A stretch of DNA of 64,000 bases from Lotus japonicus (Eukaryota; Streptophyta; Magnoliopsida; Fabales; Fabaceae), in assembly GCF_012489685.1 (NCBI RefSeq), contig NC_080042.1, positions 23,264,150-23,328,149 of the forward strand, given 5' to 3'. Positions 1 to 11,259 of the stretch are shown piece by piece; positions within the stretch are counted from its first letter, which is position 1, and every line of letters begins with the position of its first letter. A model generated the notes under the pieces. It was not told the origin of the DNA, ran no database searches, and saw nothing but the letters and a program-made list of their open reading frames with translations. The translations under genes and the position numbers were made by a program.

Positions 1-868
1 GCAATATCATTCATGAAAATTCTACCTGCATTTTGTTTATGTTTCTTTGGTTTATTCCATAAATAAAAAATGGTGTTCCTTTTCGTTGGTGAGTTGATTC
101 ATCATGAAAAGAGGCCTGCAAGGCTTGTAACGAAATAAGAAAAAGTGAACGCTGTGTTGCACTACACATAAATTTCACACTATCCTCTTAGCTTCTTTTG
201 CGGTAGTTCGTCCTCATTGAAAATAAAATAATTTTGTGTGTTTAGAGATTTTTCTGTGTTAACCCCTTCTACAATCGTTTGGATGAAGCTGGTATTTGGG
301 GTTTATGCTTCAAGCTCAACACCTACGAGGAAGAAGGAAAAGATGGTAGGATGCCCAGAATTGTAAATTCATAACATTTCTAAAGAGGGGTGTTTTGATT
401 CCATTCCATACCCCCAAATTGGGAGGGAACAAAAATGAAGAGATTCAATGGAATGGGTTGGTATCTATCTCACTCATTTCCATCCCATCCCACCCTTCAT
501 TAACTTATCCAAACAACAGAACATAAAAATATTCCCTCCCATACCATCTCATCCCACTCCCTACCACCAATCCAAACCAGTGATGGATCTAAGTAGAACA
601 CCATGAGGGCATGTGCCCTCACTTAATTTTGAAAAGAATCATTAGAAAAAAAAATTGAGTAATAAAAATATGTGGTTTTCTGTGGCTCTTTTAGTAAAAA
701 AATGCCATCACTTGTGTTCCATATTGCTAAAAGCCCTCACTTGTATTCAACATTACTAAATGTCTTCATTTGAGTAGTAAAAGTACATGGTTTTTTATGA
801 CTTCTTTAGTAAAAAATGTCCTCACTTGTGTCCCCTTTTTTCGTAAAAAAATGCACTCACTTATAATA
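1..868. other. Intergenic sequence, no gene identified
   Basis: No coding region can be supported here. Bases about 250-350 on the plus strand read as a short open stretch (NPFYNRLDEAG in one frame) that could be a stray exon, but I do not recognise it and no full gene surrounds it. Bases about 600-850 contain several copies of a CCCTCACTT-type motif, suggesting an old dispersed repeat. The block at 380-590 is rich in CCATCCC/GGGATGG-like words and may be a decayed transposon, but no clean ends were found. Confidence 0.4.
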
Positions 869-876
869 GTATATAT

Positions 877-1818
877 TAGGGCTAGCCATAAGTCGGGTTC
901 GGTCGGTTCCGGGACCGACCTTCGGTTTTGGTTGGTTGAAAATTGCTAAAACCTCAGATCCGTCGCCGACCGTAAAGAAGACACGGATTACTCGGTTTGG
1001 TTTTGGCCGGATCACGGTTTAGCGGGTCGGTCTGAGCGGCTTGAGAAAAAGATGAAAAAAGAAACAGCGAACAGAGAAGAAAGAACAGAAATCAGTGATT
1101 CAGAAAAGAAAATAAGGTTACAGCAACAACTTTTGACAAAAGGAAACAAAGCTACAATCATACAACAAATTACATTTGAAAGAGGTGATGATAAAATGGG
1201 TGCTTGCATACGCATCAGAGCCTTCGATTCTTCTCACTCGATCTTCACCTCTTCATCTCTTGACTCGAATGGGTTTGGATCTTCGCGAGTGGCGTCTTCA
1301 CCTCCGTGAGAGAGAGGAACGAAAACATCAGATCCATTGAAGATTTTATCATGCAAAATGCCAAGTTTTGCAGCAGCAACAGTGATAAAAGGAGAGGAGA
1401 AGCATACAACAGCGGCGGCGACGGAAGGAGAGGAGAAGGTTTCCAGCGGCGGCTGCGGAAGGAGATGAGATGGTTTGCGGCGGCGGCGCAGAGGCTAGGG
1501 TTACATGGTGTTTTGATCTGTAGAGAGAAATAGAGGCTAGGTTAAACTTGATGAGAGAAAATGATTGGGTTGGGTACTTGGGTTAGTGTTTAATCTGATT
1601 GTGTTTTTTTAACTCCCACAATTAGAATTGGGCTCGGTTGGGCTTTAGTTTTTATTTTACACATTGTTGGTTCGGTCGGGCTTGAGCCAAAACCGAAACC
1701 GACCGGTCCAACCCACTTGAACCCATAAAAATGAACCGCTCAAACTCGTGGCTGAACCGAACCGGCCCATTTAGTAAAAAAACCGTCGGTTTGGTTCAGA
1801 AATTTATGGACAACCCTA
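877..1818. mobile_element. Non-autonomous hAT-like DNA transposon
   Basis: The element begins TAGGGCTAGCCATAA and ends, read on the other strand, TAGGGTTGTCCATAA. The flanks carry a perfect 8-bp duplication, GTATATAT, at 869-876 and 1819-1826. An 8-bp duplication with short TAGGG-type inverted ends is the hallmark of the hAT superfamily. The subterminal 100-150 bases on both sides are crowded with GGTTCGGT/ACCGAACC words, typical of hAT transposase-binding regions. The interior (about 1,050-1,530) has only short overlapping frames with no transposase similarity, so the 942-bp copy would depend on an enzyme encoded elsewhere. The superfamily call rests on ends and duplication, not on a protein. 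Confidence 0.75.
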
Positions 1819-2390
1819 GTATATATTAAAAAATGGCTTAATTCCAGCTTGGGTCTCTGATGTTTCACAAATGTGCGGTCTGCACCCCCTGTGTTTAAAA
1901 CGTGCGGCCAAGATCCCTTATGTATCCAAACTGTGACATTGACACCCTTCCGTCTATATCTGTTTGGTTCCGTCAGTTGACCAAACGAATCTACCTTCAT
2001 TAATTGACGTGGCGGCCACGTGTAATACAATTTTCTTTAAACTTTTTTTTTCATGAAAATAATTCCCCCACCCCCCAATGAAGAACCCGATTCCCCAATT
2101 TTTCCCCAATTTTAACCCTAATCAGAACAAAGAAGAGGGAGAATGAGAGCTAATCAGAACCTCAAACCCAGTAAAGAACCCCAACTCGCGAGCTTCAAAC
2201 CCATACCAGGATTATACCTTCCATCTTCGAACCCAGTAAGTAAAAAATTCACCATCTTATATGTCACACTCACTGTCATATTGAACCAACATTAATATAC
2301 ATACATTACTTCCAATAATTTGACAACTGCCTGTTTCTGCAATACAAAAGTCAAAAACTACCACAACACAAACACCAATTTCTCCACTAA

Positions 2391-3355
2391 TGGCTCGTTT
2401 GGTACACCGTATTAGGCATGATAGTATAAGCTTATACAATACATTATGGACTTATCCATTGTTTGGTGCTCACATTGTATTGTATAAGCTTATACATCAA
2501 TCTCCTCTTATACATCAAAATGATGGATTATTTAATCCACCCTATAGATGATTGATAAGGCATGATAAGAGTGCAATGTATAAACTATTTCAATATATTT
2601 AATCAACCGCCACCACAATCACCCACCATCACCACCGCCTCCACCACTACCACCACTACTGTCACTGGTGCCACCATCGTCGCCGACACCACCACCACCA
2701 CTGAAGCTGCCACCACAACCACCCTCCACCACCGTCCCCGCCACCACAACCACCCTCCACCACTACTACCACCACCACCGTCGCCGCCACCACAACCACT
2801 GTCACTGCCACCACCACCATCGCTACTACCACAACCACCCTCCACCACCACCGCCTCCACCACTACCACCACAGCTGTCGCCGCCACCACCTTCGCCGCC
2901 ACCACCAACACGCTCTAGTCATCGTTAATGCCACTACCACCACCCTCTACCACCACCGCCGCCACCACCCTCCATCATCGCCGCAGCCACTACTGCTACC
3001 ACCATCATGCTCCACCACTGCCACCATCGTTGATACCTTCATACCACCACTGCTACCGCTCCCACCCTCCACCACCACCTCCACCACCGCCACCAACACC
3101 ACCATCCACCACCACTGTCACCACCATTGCCACTACCACCACCGCTGCCGCCGCCGCCACCTACCACCACTGCCACCATTATCACCTTTCAATACCTCCA
3201 CTACCACACCAATACCAGTGTCGTCATCAAATTATACAATGTATAACCAAACGTTGTATAGTATTAAAATTTTATCAGACCTTATCCTATCAGGCCTAAT
3301 ACAATCATGTCTTATACTATCAGGTCTCATACTATACAGCGTACCAAACGGGCCT
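2391..3355. mobile_element. Nested PIF/Harbinger-like small transposon
   Basis: The left end reads TGGCTCGTTTGGTAC and the right end, complemented, AGGCCCGTTTGGTAC, each bordered by the trinucleotide TAA (2388-2390 and 3356-3358). A 3-bp TAA/TTA duplication fits the PIF/Harbinger (Tourist) group. Subterminal GATAGTATAAG-like words recur in inverted orientation near both ends. The 965-bp element has no transposase and its middle is a CCN microsatellite. It sits inside the larger Mutator-like element, so it inserted later. The first base of the inverted repeat mismatches and the duplication is only 3 bp, so the superfamily is moderately supported. Confidence 0.55.
2607..3225. repeat. CCACCA/CCGCCA-type imperfect microsatellite
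   Basis: Roughly 600 bases of imperfect CCN trinucleotides (CCACCA, CCGCCA, CCACTA). All frames stay open by composition, giving poly-Thr, poly-Pro, poly-His or poly-Val-like translations, so none should be read as a gene. The tract lies in the centre of the nested Harbinger-like element and probably expanded by slippage there. Confidence 0.85.
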
Positions 3356-4279
3356 TAAGTGTTTCTCCGCTCACTCTGCAGCAACCAATTTTCACACACG
3401 CAGAGAAAGAGAGAGAGCAATAGCAACCACTTTAGCCATGACCCGTCACAAAAACCACACTCCTTTTCCCCACATCCACCATGACGGAATTGTCGCCGTC
3501 AACTCCACCTGCATGTCGCGCGAATAGAGGGGGAAGAAGAGGATTTGTGAAGGATTCGCGTTTTGGGGCTCCCTTTTTTTTTTCCTAGATTCAAAAATTT
3601 GCACTTTCTTGCGGAAATTTCTCAGATCCAGAAATATCAAGTTTGTGTTTCAGTTGTGATGAGTGGGTATGCACATGGGGGTATTGAGATGACGAAGATT
3701 TGCTGGGTTTGAAGAGCCTTGGCCCCATTCTTCTGCCTTTCATCTTTGATTTGCTGGGTTTGAATTTTTTTGGTGATTTTGAACTAAGGCCCTCCTCTAT
3801 TACCCCCTCTTCAACATCGGCCTCCCTCCATCCACCCCTTTTCTTGCCCATCGGAAATGCCATCGGCACCCCCTGGAGCTCCGCCACCGCGTCTCTTATT
3901 CATTAACTGTTCTGTTCTTTCAGCGACTCTTCTTCCTTGTTACATGAATTGATTTTATTTTCATAAATTTTTTTTTTAAAGAAAATTGTATTACACGTGG
4001 CCGCCACGTCAATTAATGAAGGCAGATCCATTTGGTCAACTGACAGAACCAAACAAATATAGACGGAAGGGTGTCAATGTCACAGTTTGGATACATAAGG
4101 GATCTTGACCGCACGTTTTAAACACAGGGGGTGCAGACTGTACATTCGTGAAACATCAGGGACCCAAACTGAAATTAAACCTAAAAAAATTTACACGAAT
4201 TTATATGTATATATGCCCTCACAACATCAAATTTCAAGATATGTCCTGATCCAAACATACCCTTAAACCCAAATCATGA

Positions 4280-4482
4280 ACCCCCAATCTCTGGGTACCT
4301 TATCCCATTTGCTCTTCTGTGTTGCACAATTAAGTTTCGTTTGTAGCTTGTTTGCTCTGTGCCCTGAATCTAAAAATAGCTACATTTCCTCTCTTTGTCT
4401 CTCTGTCTCTATTCTGAGTTTCATCAAAATGTCGACTTTCGGTGCCGCAACAAACATCACCAATTCGAACAAACCGCACGAG
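4280..4482 (+). pseudogene. RAE1-like mRNA export factor, first exon only
   Basis: A pyrimidine-rich leader (about 4280-4428) precedes an ATG at 4429 and 18 codons beginning MSTFGAATNITN and ending NKPHE, then a clean donor site GAG|GTAATG at 4482/4483. From memory, plant RAE1 (nuclear-pore WD40 export factor, binding partner of nucleoporin NUP98) starts with a very similar short Ser/Thr/Asn-rich segment ending in NK-x-x-E before the WD40 repeats. No later RAE1 exon was seen downstream; instead a LINE relic begins at about 4640. This looks like a promoter/first-exon fragment left after breakage or capture. Identification rests on 18 residues plus exon structure, so it is tentative. Confidence 0.45.
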
Positions 4483-4639
4483 GTAATGCTCTTACTACTC
4501 TTCTCTTTATTGTGAAATGTGGATCGTGTTTTTGGTTCAGGATTTTATCGTTCACATCAAACCTGCAACGGAGTATTCAACCTACTTTTATATTTCAAAG
4601 GGGAATATTCAACCTTCTATATCTGATTATATGCATATA

Positions 4640-4792
4640 AGTCTTATTAGCAGCATTATAAACTAGTCTCCAAGGTGCTAGCAAATAGGTTGAGATATGT
4701 GCTTCCTAGTTTGTTATATGCGAATCTATTTGCTTTCACTAAAGGTCATTAGATAGCAGATTTCATCCTTATTGCCAATAAGGTTGTGGAAA
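4640..4792 (+). mobile_element. LINE reverse-transcriptase relic
   Basis: One plus-strand frame reads YKLVSKVLANRLRYVLPSLL, then AFTKGH, an in-frame stop, and IADFILIANKVVE. This matches the conserved fingers block of plant non-LTR (L1-type) reverse transcriptases (KxxAKVLANRLxxxLPxLIxxxQxAFxxGRxIxDxxLIAxE). Only about 50 codons survive, with one stop, and neither the catalytic YADD block nor a poly-A tail is nearby. It is a decayed internal scrap lying in what would be intron 1 of the RAE1-like fragment. Confidence 0.7.
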
Positions 4793-4793
4793 C

Positions 4794-4960
4794 TAGGGGT
4801 GCAATCAGACCGGATTGGTTCGGATTTAGGGTGTTTAAATGTCCGAACCAATTAAACATGTTCGGATTGGGTTGGTTCGGATTTCCTAATTTTTGTTTTT
4901 AAACCCGAACCAAACCAACCCGATCTCAACTTGATTAGTTCGGATCGGATTGTCAGATTG
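4794..4960. mobile_element. One end of a hAT-like element (other end not found)
   Basis: Starts TAGGGGTGCAATCAGACCGG and continues with dense GGTTCGGAT/ATCCGAACC words, the layout of the hAT-like element at 877. No matching inverted end with an 8-bp duplication of GTGGAAAC was found downstream, so only this end is called and the right coordinate is arbitrary. Confidence 0.3.
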
Positions 4961-7265
4961 AAAAAAAATATATTATTAAGAAATTTGTACCAAAATTATC
5001 ATAAAAATGTAAAAAAATTATAAAAATATAACATTTTCAAAGAACAAAACATTCGATAATGACATAATCCATATAATTCAAGTAAAACCAACATCTCCAA
5101 TCAAAATATAAATATGCAACTCAATGGACACAGTTGCCCTTGGTGTAAACCTATTGTTATGAATGATGATTCCTTCTTCCATATTTTTATTTGATTATCA
5201 ACACTGTAATTCTAGCATATGGGTACAATCTAGTCTGGTGACGATGACATTAATCAATAAGGATTCATGTGATGTATTCTATAGCTCGGTAATACATGTT
5301 GATATTTGTTTATTGCTATAAAACAACTATTTTTCTTTATTATATTTTAGTCATAGCTGCTTGTATGCTTGGTTTACCTTTTTCGTACATCATCATCTCT
5401 TTAACATTAACAGGCTTGAAGCCTGTATTCATTTACCATTTTTGTAGTCCACGACTTAAATAAACCCCTTTTTCCATAATTCTTTCATATGGTGGATGCA
5501 TTTATGGCTGTCAGACCACTTCCCCACATGTTTGACTGAAGAAGTGGCCTCATAAACTCATTGCTTGAGCCTTGAAGGGCTTAGTGGATATATTTCTCAA
5601 CTTAAAGTTGAGTTTTCTGCAGCCATTCCTGTACTACTACGATTTTGTTATAGGAATTGCAGTTGTCAAAATTTCTTGTTTTTTAATCAACATCTAATGA
5701 TCCAAGTTTATTTAAGAAGCTCAGTTTTTGTTTTAAGGTTAAGGGTTTGAGTCTTATATTTTCATTTGACAAGTGTGCTAGGACAGCTTTACCTTAAATT
5801 ATCATTTGACTTTACTCAGATTTGCAAGGTCTGAGTGAATTTAAAATATAATGTGTTGCAAACCAAAAGATACATAAAATGTATTTTTTTAGACTTTTTC
5901 ATAGGTTGCTTAGCACATGAATGAAGTGTAATAGAATATCATGAAATTAATTGTTCGTTTTTCGAATGTGAGAGAAGTGGAAACAATTAAATTCCGGTGA
6001 ATGTTGACAGTTGGATCCACTGTACTCTGCAATCTTACACATTTTTAATGTATTTTTGTTATATCGTCACTTCGTTAATTAATTTGATAATAATTTGATA
6101 AATATTATCAAATTAAATAAGGAAACATATGAAGCAATATATATGGAAACTAATCCAAGCTACCATATATTCTTAATTTGATAATATGTTACTAATTTAC
6201 CGAATATATTTTCGTAATTTAGGTATAGTGTTTAGTTTCCATTATACCCTGATTCTCCAATGAATAGATCCAGGGAACGGAATACAAAACACATTGCAAG
6301 ACTCTTCCTCTCAGAGACAAAGTCCTTTAATTTTCATCCTCAAATTAAATTAAGGTCATGAAGGTATATAGCTGAAATTTGGCTTTTAACTGAATTTTCC
6401 AGCAACCAGTTAAATACTTAAAGTAGACTAATTATTCACTGTATGAGATTAAGAGATTAATTTGAATTAGTTAGATACTTAATAAAAATAGCCACATTCT
6501 TAGCTATAATTTTTTTTTTTGTAAAAGAATAAGGGGACCGAAAAAGCTTTTTAAAGCGTTTTTAGGGTATTTTAAAGCATTTCAATAGCTATTTAACTAG
6601 AGGCGTTGTAATGGATACTTATATTTTCACAATGATGTTGATTCTGAATAATAAAATAAGACTAACTACTAATCATGTTTGCTTGCTACTTTTATTCAAT
6701 TTCTAAAGAGAGATATTTTTTATAAATAATGAAGAATTGTTGATAAAAATACACGTTTAAATCAAATAAAAAATAAGAAGTCTACATGTCTACGGTGGAA
6801 ATGACAAAATTAGATTCAAGATAGAAACAATGCGTGTCTTTTATTTATATGTCTCCAATTTGTACACCCCACATTAAACCAGTACTCCCAACACCTTTAT
6901 GAAGACAATTCAACCAATGCGTGCCTTTTATTTATGTTGTTACTGTTGAATTCTTGCTCTTGCCAAATTGTTCACTAACCATTTCTTTTTTCCAATTGGT
7001 ATTAAGTTTACGATGTTTAAAATAGGAGAGGGGAGGGATTTAATTAATTTTGACTTATAAAAAAAGGAACAAAAATCACTATATTTCTTTGCAATAAATC
7101 ACTAAAAAAATATAAATGTAGCGACCAAAACAAAAGTCCTATAAATATTTTATAGGGATTTCATATTTATTTAAGCATTGAAAATATAAAGATAGGAAAC
7201 TAAGATAAAATTATTAAAAGTAGTGCAATTATTCCTAAACCTAAAATAAGCAATCTTCAAAAAAA
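4961..7265. other. AT-rich intergenic region
   Basis: No gene is supported. Short open frames (for example 5565-5750) lack codon bias or family similarity. Bases about 6060-6340 are clearly related to 22085-22540 (shared words ATTTGATAATATGTTACTAAT and GGAATACAAAACAC), and 6840-7130 to 10770-11130 (shared CCAATTGGTATTA with common flanks). These mark the local duplication that carries the CSIM-ending repeat-protein genes. Confidence 0.6.
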
Positions 7266-7273
7266 AAAGCAAA

Positions 7274-8078
7274 TCACATAATGGAACATCCATTTGCGTT
7301 TTCTTCATTGAAAGTATTTCCCCCCCCCCCCTTGTAGATCATATCCTTGATATCCTGGTTGAGGAGAGTATGAATGATGATATTGTGAAGAGGTTCCTTC
7401 TTGAGGATAGTATGAAGAGGATCCTTCTTGATGATAAACGGATATGGTTGAGGATAGTATGAAGAACTTTCTTCTTGATGATAGTATGGATATGGTTGAT
7501 GATAGTATGAAGAAGTTTCTTCTTGAGGATAGTATGAAGAGCTTCCTTCTTGAGGATAGTATGGTTGATGATTGTATGAAGAAGTTCCTTCATGAGGATA
7601 GTATGGTTGAGGGTTGTATGAAGAAGTTCCGTCGTGGGGATAGTATGAAAAACTTCCGTCTTGAGGATCTTCTTGAGGATAGTATGAAGAAGTTCCATGT
7701 TGAGGATAACTTGTTGGGGGGTCATACGAAGAGCCCATTCCTTGAGGGTGTGAAGATGTTCCTTCTTGATGATGACCCTATTCCTTCTTCTTCTTGAGCA
7801 TGGGAAGGAGCATATCTTTCTCTATGTTCTCTATGACGATGGCGACGGCGTGTAGTAACTTGAGTAAAAGCATCCCTAGTTCCAAAGTCATGTGGTGAAA
7901 CTTGAGTAGAAGCATCCCTATATGAAACTTGATTATAAGCATTCCTAGTTCCAAAGTCCTCATCCTAGTCCTCTAAAACTTGAGTAGAAGCATCCCTATA
8001 CGAAACTTGAGTAGAAGAACTAGCACCACCTTTCTTTTCAAATTTGAACAATTTTTTAATCTTTGATTTTGGTACCAT
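7274..8078 (-). pseudogene. Copy A: Tyr/Pro/Gln/Ser-repeat protein with CaaX-like CSIM end, broken
   Basis: I do not recognise this family. The start at 8078 (MVPKSKIKKLF) is chosen because copy B starts with the matching MEAKSKIKKLF. A basic N-terminus is followed by repeats of STQVSYRDA type, then about 15 repeats of the form SSSYYPQEG or SYNPQPYYPHEG, and a C-terminus NGCSIM that fits a CaaX prenylation box (Cys, two small/aliphatic residues, Met). An in-frame TAG lies in the first third (after TQVLED). A frameshift near 7795 precedes GTSSHPQGMGSSYD, and another near 7440 moves the YYPQ repeat out of frame until the C-run at 7321-7332 restores it. A membrane-tethered, disordered protein is inference from composition and the Cys box. 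Confidence 0.6.
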
Positions 8079-8632
8079 CTTATATGATTGAATTCTACAA
8101 GAATTAAACAAATTTAATTATCCATAAGTAAGAAGAACATCAAGTAATATAACAAGTACAACTTAACACAAATAGTACTGCTAAATTATAAATAGACAAG
8201 CTTGATGAAAAATAATATTCAAACATGCATGTTGTATATATATTGACTATTGAAATATCTTTACTTATTTTTTTAAAGCAAAAGGTTCAATTTATTTGAT
8301 ACAAATAAGCATGGCAACTAACTCTCCCGTGTGAATAAACCAGACGCAAACAACCCAACCACATCAAATATGACCACACATAATTATCCCAACCATTTAA
8401 ACACCCCCAAAGAGTTGCATACACCACGTTTATAACAAAAAAACGTAATACCACCAGTAAACAAAAACATATAAAGGAACCAGCAAGCTCTCCGAAAGTA
8501 CAAATGTGCAAAAACAAACAATAAGCTACTAAAAATTTACTCAATAAAAGATAAACACCTAAAATCCTTCTCTTTCTTTTGGTATGACCCGTTTTATTCT
8601 TCTTCACACTATGTATTGCAATTCTTTGACAC
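8079..8632 (-). other. Leader region of copy A with a 5'-UTR intron acceptor
   Basis: Just upstream of the copy A start the minus strand reads TTCTTGTAG|AATTCAATC. Copy B has GCATGCAG|AATTCAATC at the same place. Conservation of the AG dinucleotide and the exon bases after it in both copies suggests an intron in the 5' leader. The rest of this interval is homologous to 16,330-16,905 upstream of copy B. The long open frame here (8287-8634) is not conserved as protein between the copies, so I treat it as leader or intron, not a gene. Confidence 0.4.
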
Positions 8633-8640
8633 AATTTATA
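8633..8640 (-). promoter_or_regulatory. Putative TATA box of copy A
   Basis: TATAAATT on the minus strand, within CTATAAATTGTGTCAAAG. The same CTATAAATTGTGT word lies about 590 bases upstream of the copy B start. A TATA box kept in both duplicates, upstream of a predicted leader intron, is a reasonable promoter candidate. No transcription data support it here. Confidence 0.4.
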
Positions 8641-11230
8641 GGACTCTAATAAAAAAAATTGATATCATGAGCAATCCAAATAAATTTTGTCTTAAATTAC
8701 TATAATTAAATTATATGTACACATTATATAGCACCCTAATAAAAAAATTCAAAACTCATGTGATGATAAGTTTATTTTGATACAAAATCATGTTCATCTA
8801 TTATATTTTGATTTTGACAAAAGACTGTGAAATATTTTTCTTCAAAATCAATTTTGAGTTAATATCTTTCTTTCTCTATATTAATTTTAGGTAAAAATAA
8901 AAATCTTGAATGTAGAATTTATTTTTAAATGTAAGAAATAAGTAACAAAAAAATGTAAGAAATAAAACATAGAATCGATTTTTAATCATTTGTTGCTATT
9001 TTTTTTTTGTGTTTATAGTTTAAATAACCGTAAATTTTAAGAAGATTTTTTTATATTTAACAATATTTTTTATTTTATAGTTATGATCTGTACAATTTTT
9101 TAATATTTTACGATTAGATTTTTTTAATCATATATAAATTTTTTATTTTAAATTTAATATTATAATTGTAAAATTTACCTTTTCTACTTTGTATTATATG
9201 AAAGTAATTGTAACAAAAGTTAAACCATTTGAACTTCTACCGAATATAAACGTAAAAAATAAAAATAAATAAATAAATAGTAATTAATATGAAAAATTAT
9301 ATTCAATAAAAAAGTGACATTATAAAAAAAACATGTAATATCATGCAGTATATAAAAAGATTTTAAAATTAAAATAATTCTTCTAACCTTTGAATATATT
9401 CCTCATCACTTCAGCACAGAGGAGGTGCCGGGAGGAGGTGGTGTGTGGCGGAGGCGCCAAAAGGAGAGGAACGGGGAGAGTGGAGTGAAATGATGCTTCT
9501 TTATGTCTGGGGTGAGGGATTTTCTGGTCATTGTGCCTCTTGGTGTTTAACTTTTTTTTCTCAATAGGTCACCTTGACCTAATGTAGCAAGTAATTTTGC
9601 TCTTTCATCTATAAAAGACCTATAAAGCTCTTCCACCCAAGATACCATCAATTTTAATCTAAAGATTAGAAACAAATTTTTTTATTTTTTCTCAATTTTT
9701 ATGTCAGAGTGAGAAGCATAATTAAAAATGTGTAATGATTAAGTATTTTAAGAAAACAAACCATAACCTTTTAGTCAAAACTCAAAATATAATAGACGAA
9801 CATGAACATGATTCGGTGTCTAAATAACTTTTGACACCATGTCATAATTAAATTAAATTACAACTATTTTAATTTTTGAGATTAATTTCTATATACTGAC
9901 ATTGTAAAAAAAAATTATATAGTTATTTAATCACACTCTTTCAAAAAAGAAATTACACTCTTTCATTTTTTTTTAAATATTATTAAATTTAAAATTAATT
10001 ATGAACTAGCAAAAATGACGGAATGTGATTGAATGATTGTGTAAAACTTATTTAAACTGTTAATGCATATATAAGAGGAATATGCAAACAAACTTTAAAA
10101 ACTCAGGTACTAAGTAGAGGTTAAATTGTAAATTGTAATCAATATGTTAGCTCCCATAATTGTTAGTTGCAACCAAGTCAACAGCTTGCGTCTCATAAGT
10201 GAAAAGTTTTGCCTAGATCTTCTTCAGAGAAATCAACAAAATCAAGGCTGAGATGGTAAGTGTAAATGTTATGAAAAGCCAAATTATAGCTGTGCTTAAT
10301 GCAATTAGACTCTGGCGAGTTGCCCAACACCTAATGAGTGACCATTTAATTTCTTGTTTCTAGGGCTTTGCTAACTTACTCCAATTAGAGTTTATGAATG
10401 AGTGAATTAGCATTCAACACTTTTTTACTATGACAAAAATATGCTACTCTCTTCTTCAAAGGTAGTTTAAAATTTAAATCATGGGGATTTATGTAATTTT
10501 ATTTTATTTTAATTTAAAACTTCCTGATTTCTCTCACCTCATTTACTGCTTCTTTTTACGGCTTGTGGAAGAAGATCAAATGAACCAGTTACGGTGAAAC
10601 ACTTAAAGATTGGGTTAAATGGTGAAACACATAAAAATTGTGATTGGAAATCAAATGGACAATGGCAATAGGAAACCTCTTATAAAAATAACTATTTAAT
10701 TGGATTTGTGTCCTAAGTTTCATTAATATTTTATTTTATGTGCAAACCATATTTAAATAATTCTTAAAAGATAATTCAACCATGATGCGTGTCTTTTATT
10801 TTTATTGTTACTGTTACATTCTTACTCTACCAAATTGTTCATTATCACTAACAATTTATTTTTTTCCAATTGGTATTATGTTTACCACATTTAAAATTGG
10901 AGTTAAATGGGAGGGGTGAGGGATTGAATTAATTTTGGAAGGGAACAAAAACCACTATTTTTTTCCTAAAAGAGAAAAATATTATTAATGATAGATAATA
11001 AACCATGAGAACAACCCTCTCATGTTGGGGAAAACCACAAGGAAAAACACCCTCTTAACAACCTAAGACTGGAAAACCACTATTTTCTTTGCAACTAAGG
11101 ACTCATAAAATAGAAATGTAGTAGGTACCAAAACAAAAACAAAAACCCTACTTTATAGAGAACTCATACCTAACTAAGCCTTGAAAATAATAATAATAAT
11201 AGGAAACTAAGATAAAATTGTCAAAAGTAG
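8641..11230. other. AT-rich intergenic region between the two gene copies
   Basis: No gene is supported. A small GC-richer island at about 9410-9510 (GAGGAGGTG and GGCGGAGGCGCC words) resembles a gene leader but has no convincing frame. Bases 10770-11130 match 6900-7130, the sequence beyond the 3' end of copy A, so the duplication includes downstream flanks. Long A/T runs fill most of the remainder. Confidence 0.5.
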
Positions 11231-11259
11231 TGCACATTCATAAACCTAACATAGGCAAA

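Larger units (their letters stand above)
1835..4181. mobile_element. Mutator-like element with ~220-bp inverted ends
   Basis: Bases 1835-2055 and 3962-4181 are inverted copies of each other; both contain the words CTGCACCCCCTGTGTTT and CACGTGGCCGCCACG or their complements. The outer ends are GGCTTAATTCCAGCTTGGG on the left and GGTTTAATTTCAGTTTGGG on the right (complement). Flanking 9-mers TTAAAAAAT (1826-1834) and TAAAAAAAT (4182-4190) agree at 8 of 9 positions. Long inverted ends with a 9-bp duplication are characteristic of Mutator-like elements. No MURA transposase is visible. The interior at 3,360-3,960 could be captured genomic sequence, as in Pack-MULEs, but I recognise no gene in it. 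A second transposon is nested at 2391-3355. Confidence 0.65.

Noticed and set aside
2562..3299. Several overlapping frames rich in Thr, Pro, His or Val on both strands
   Set aside because: They are translations of the CCN microsatellite; openness comes from composition and no family or start context supports them.
7444..7797. Plus-strand frame with MKKFLLEDSM repeats opposite copy A
   Set aside because: Shadow of the YYPQ repeat on the minus strand; the CSIM frame is the one conserved between copies at both ends.
8287..8634. 115-codon hydrophobic frame upstream of copy A
   Set aside because: Not conserved as protein at the matching site of copy B (16719-16907); interpreted as leader/intron.
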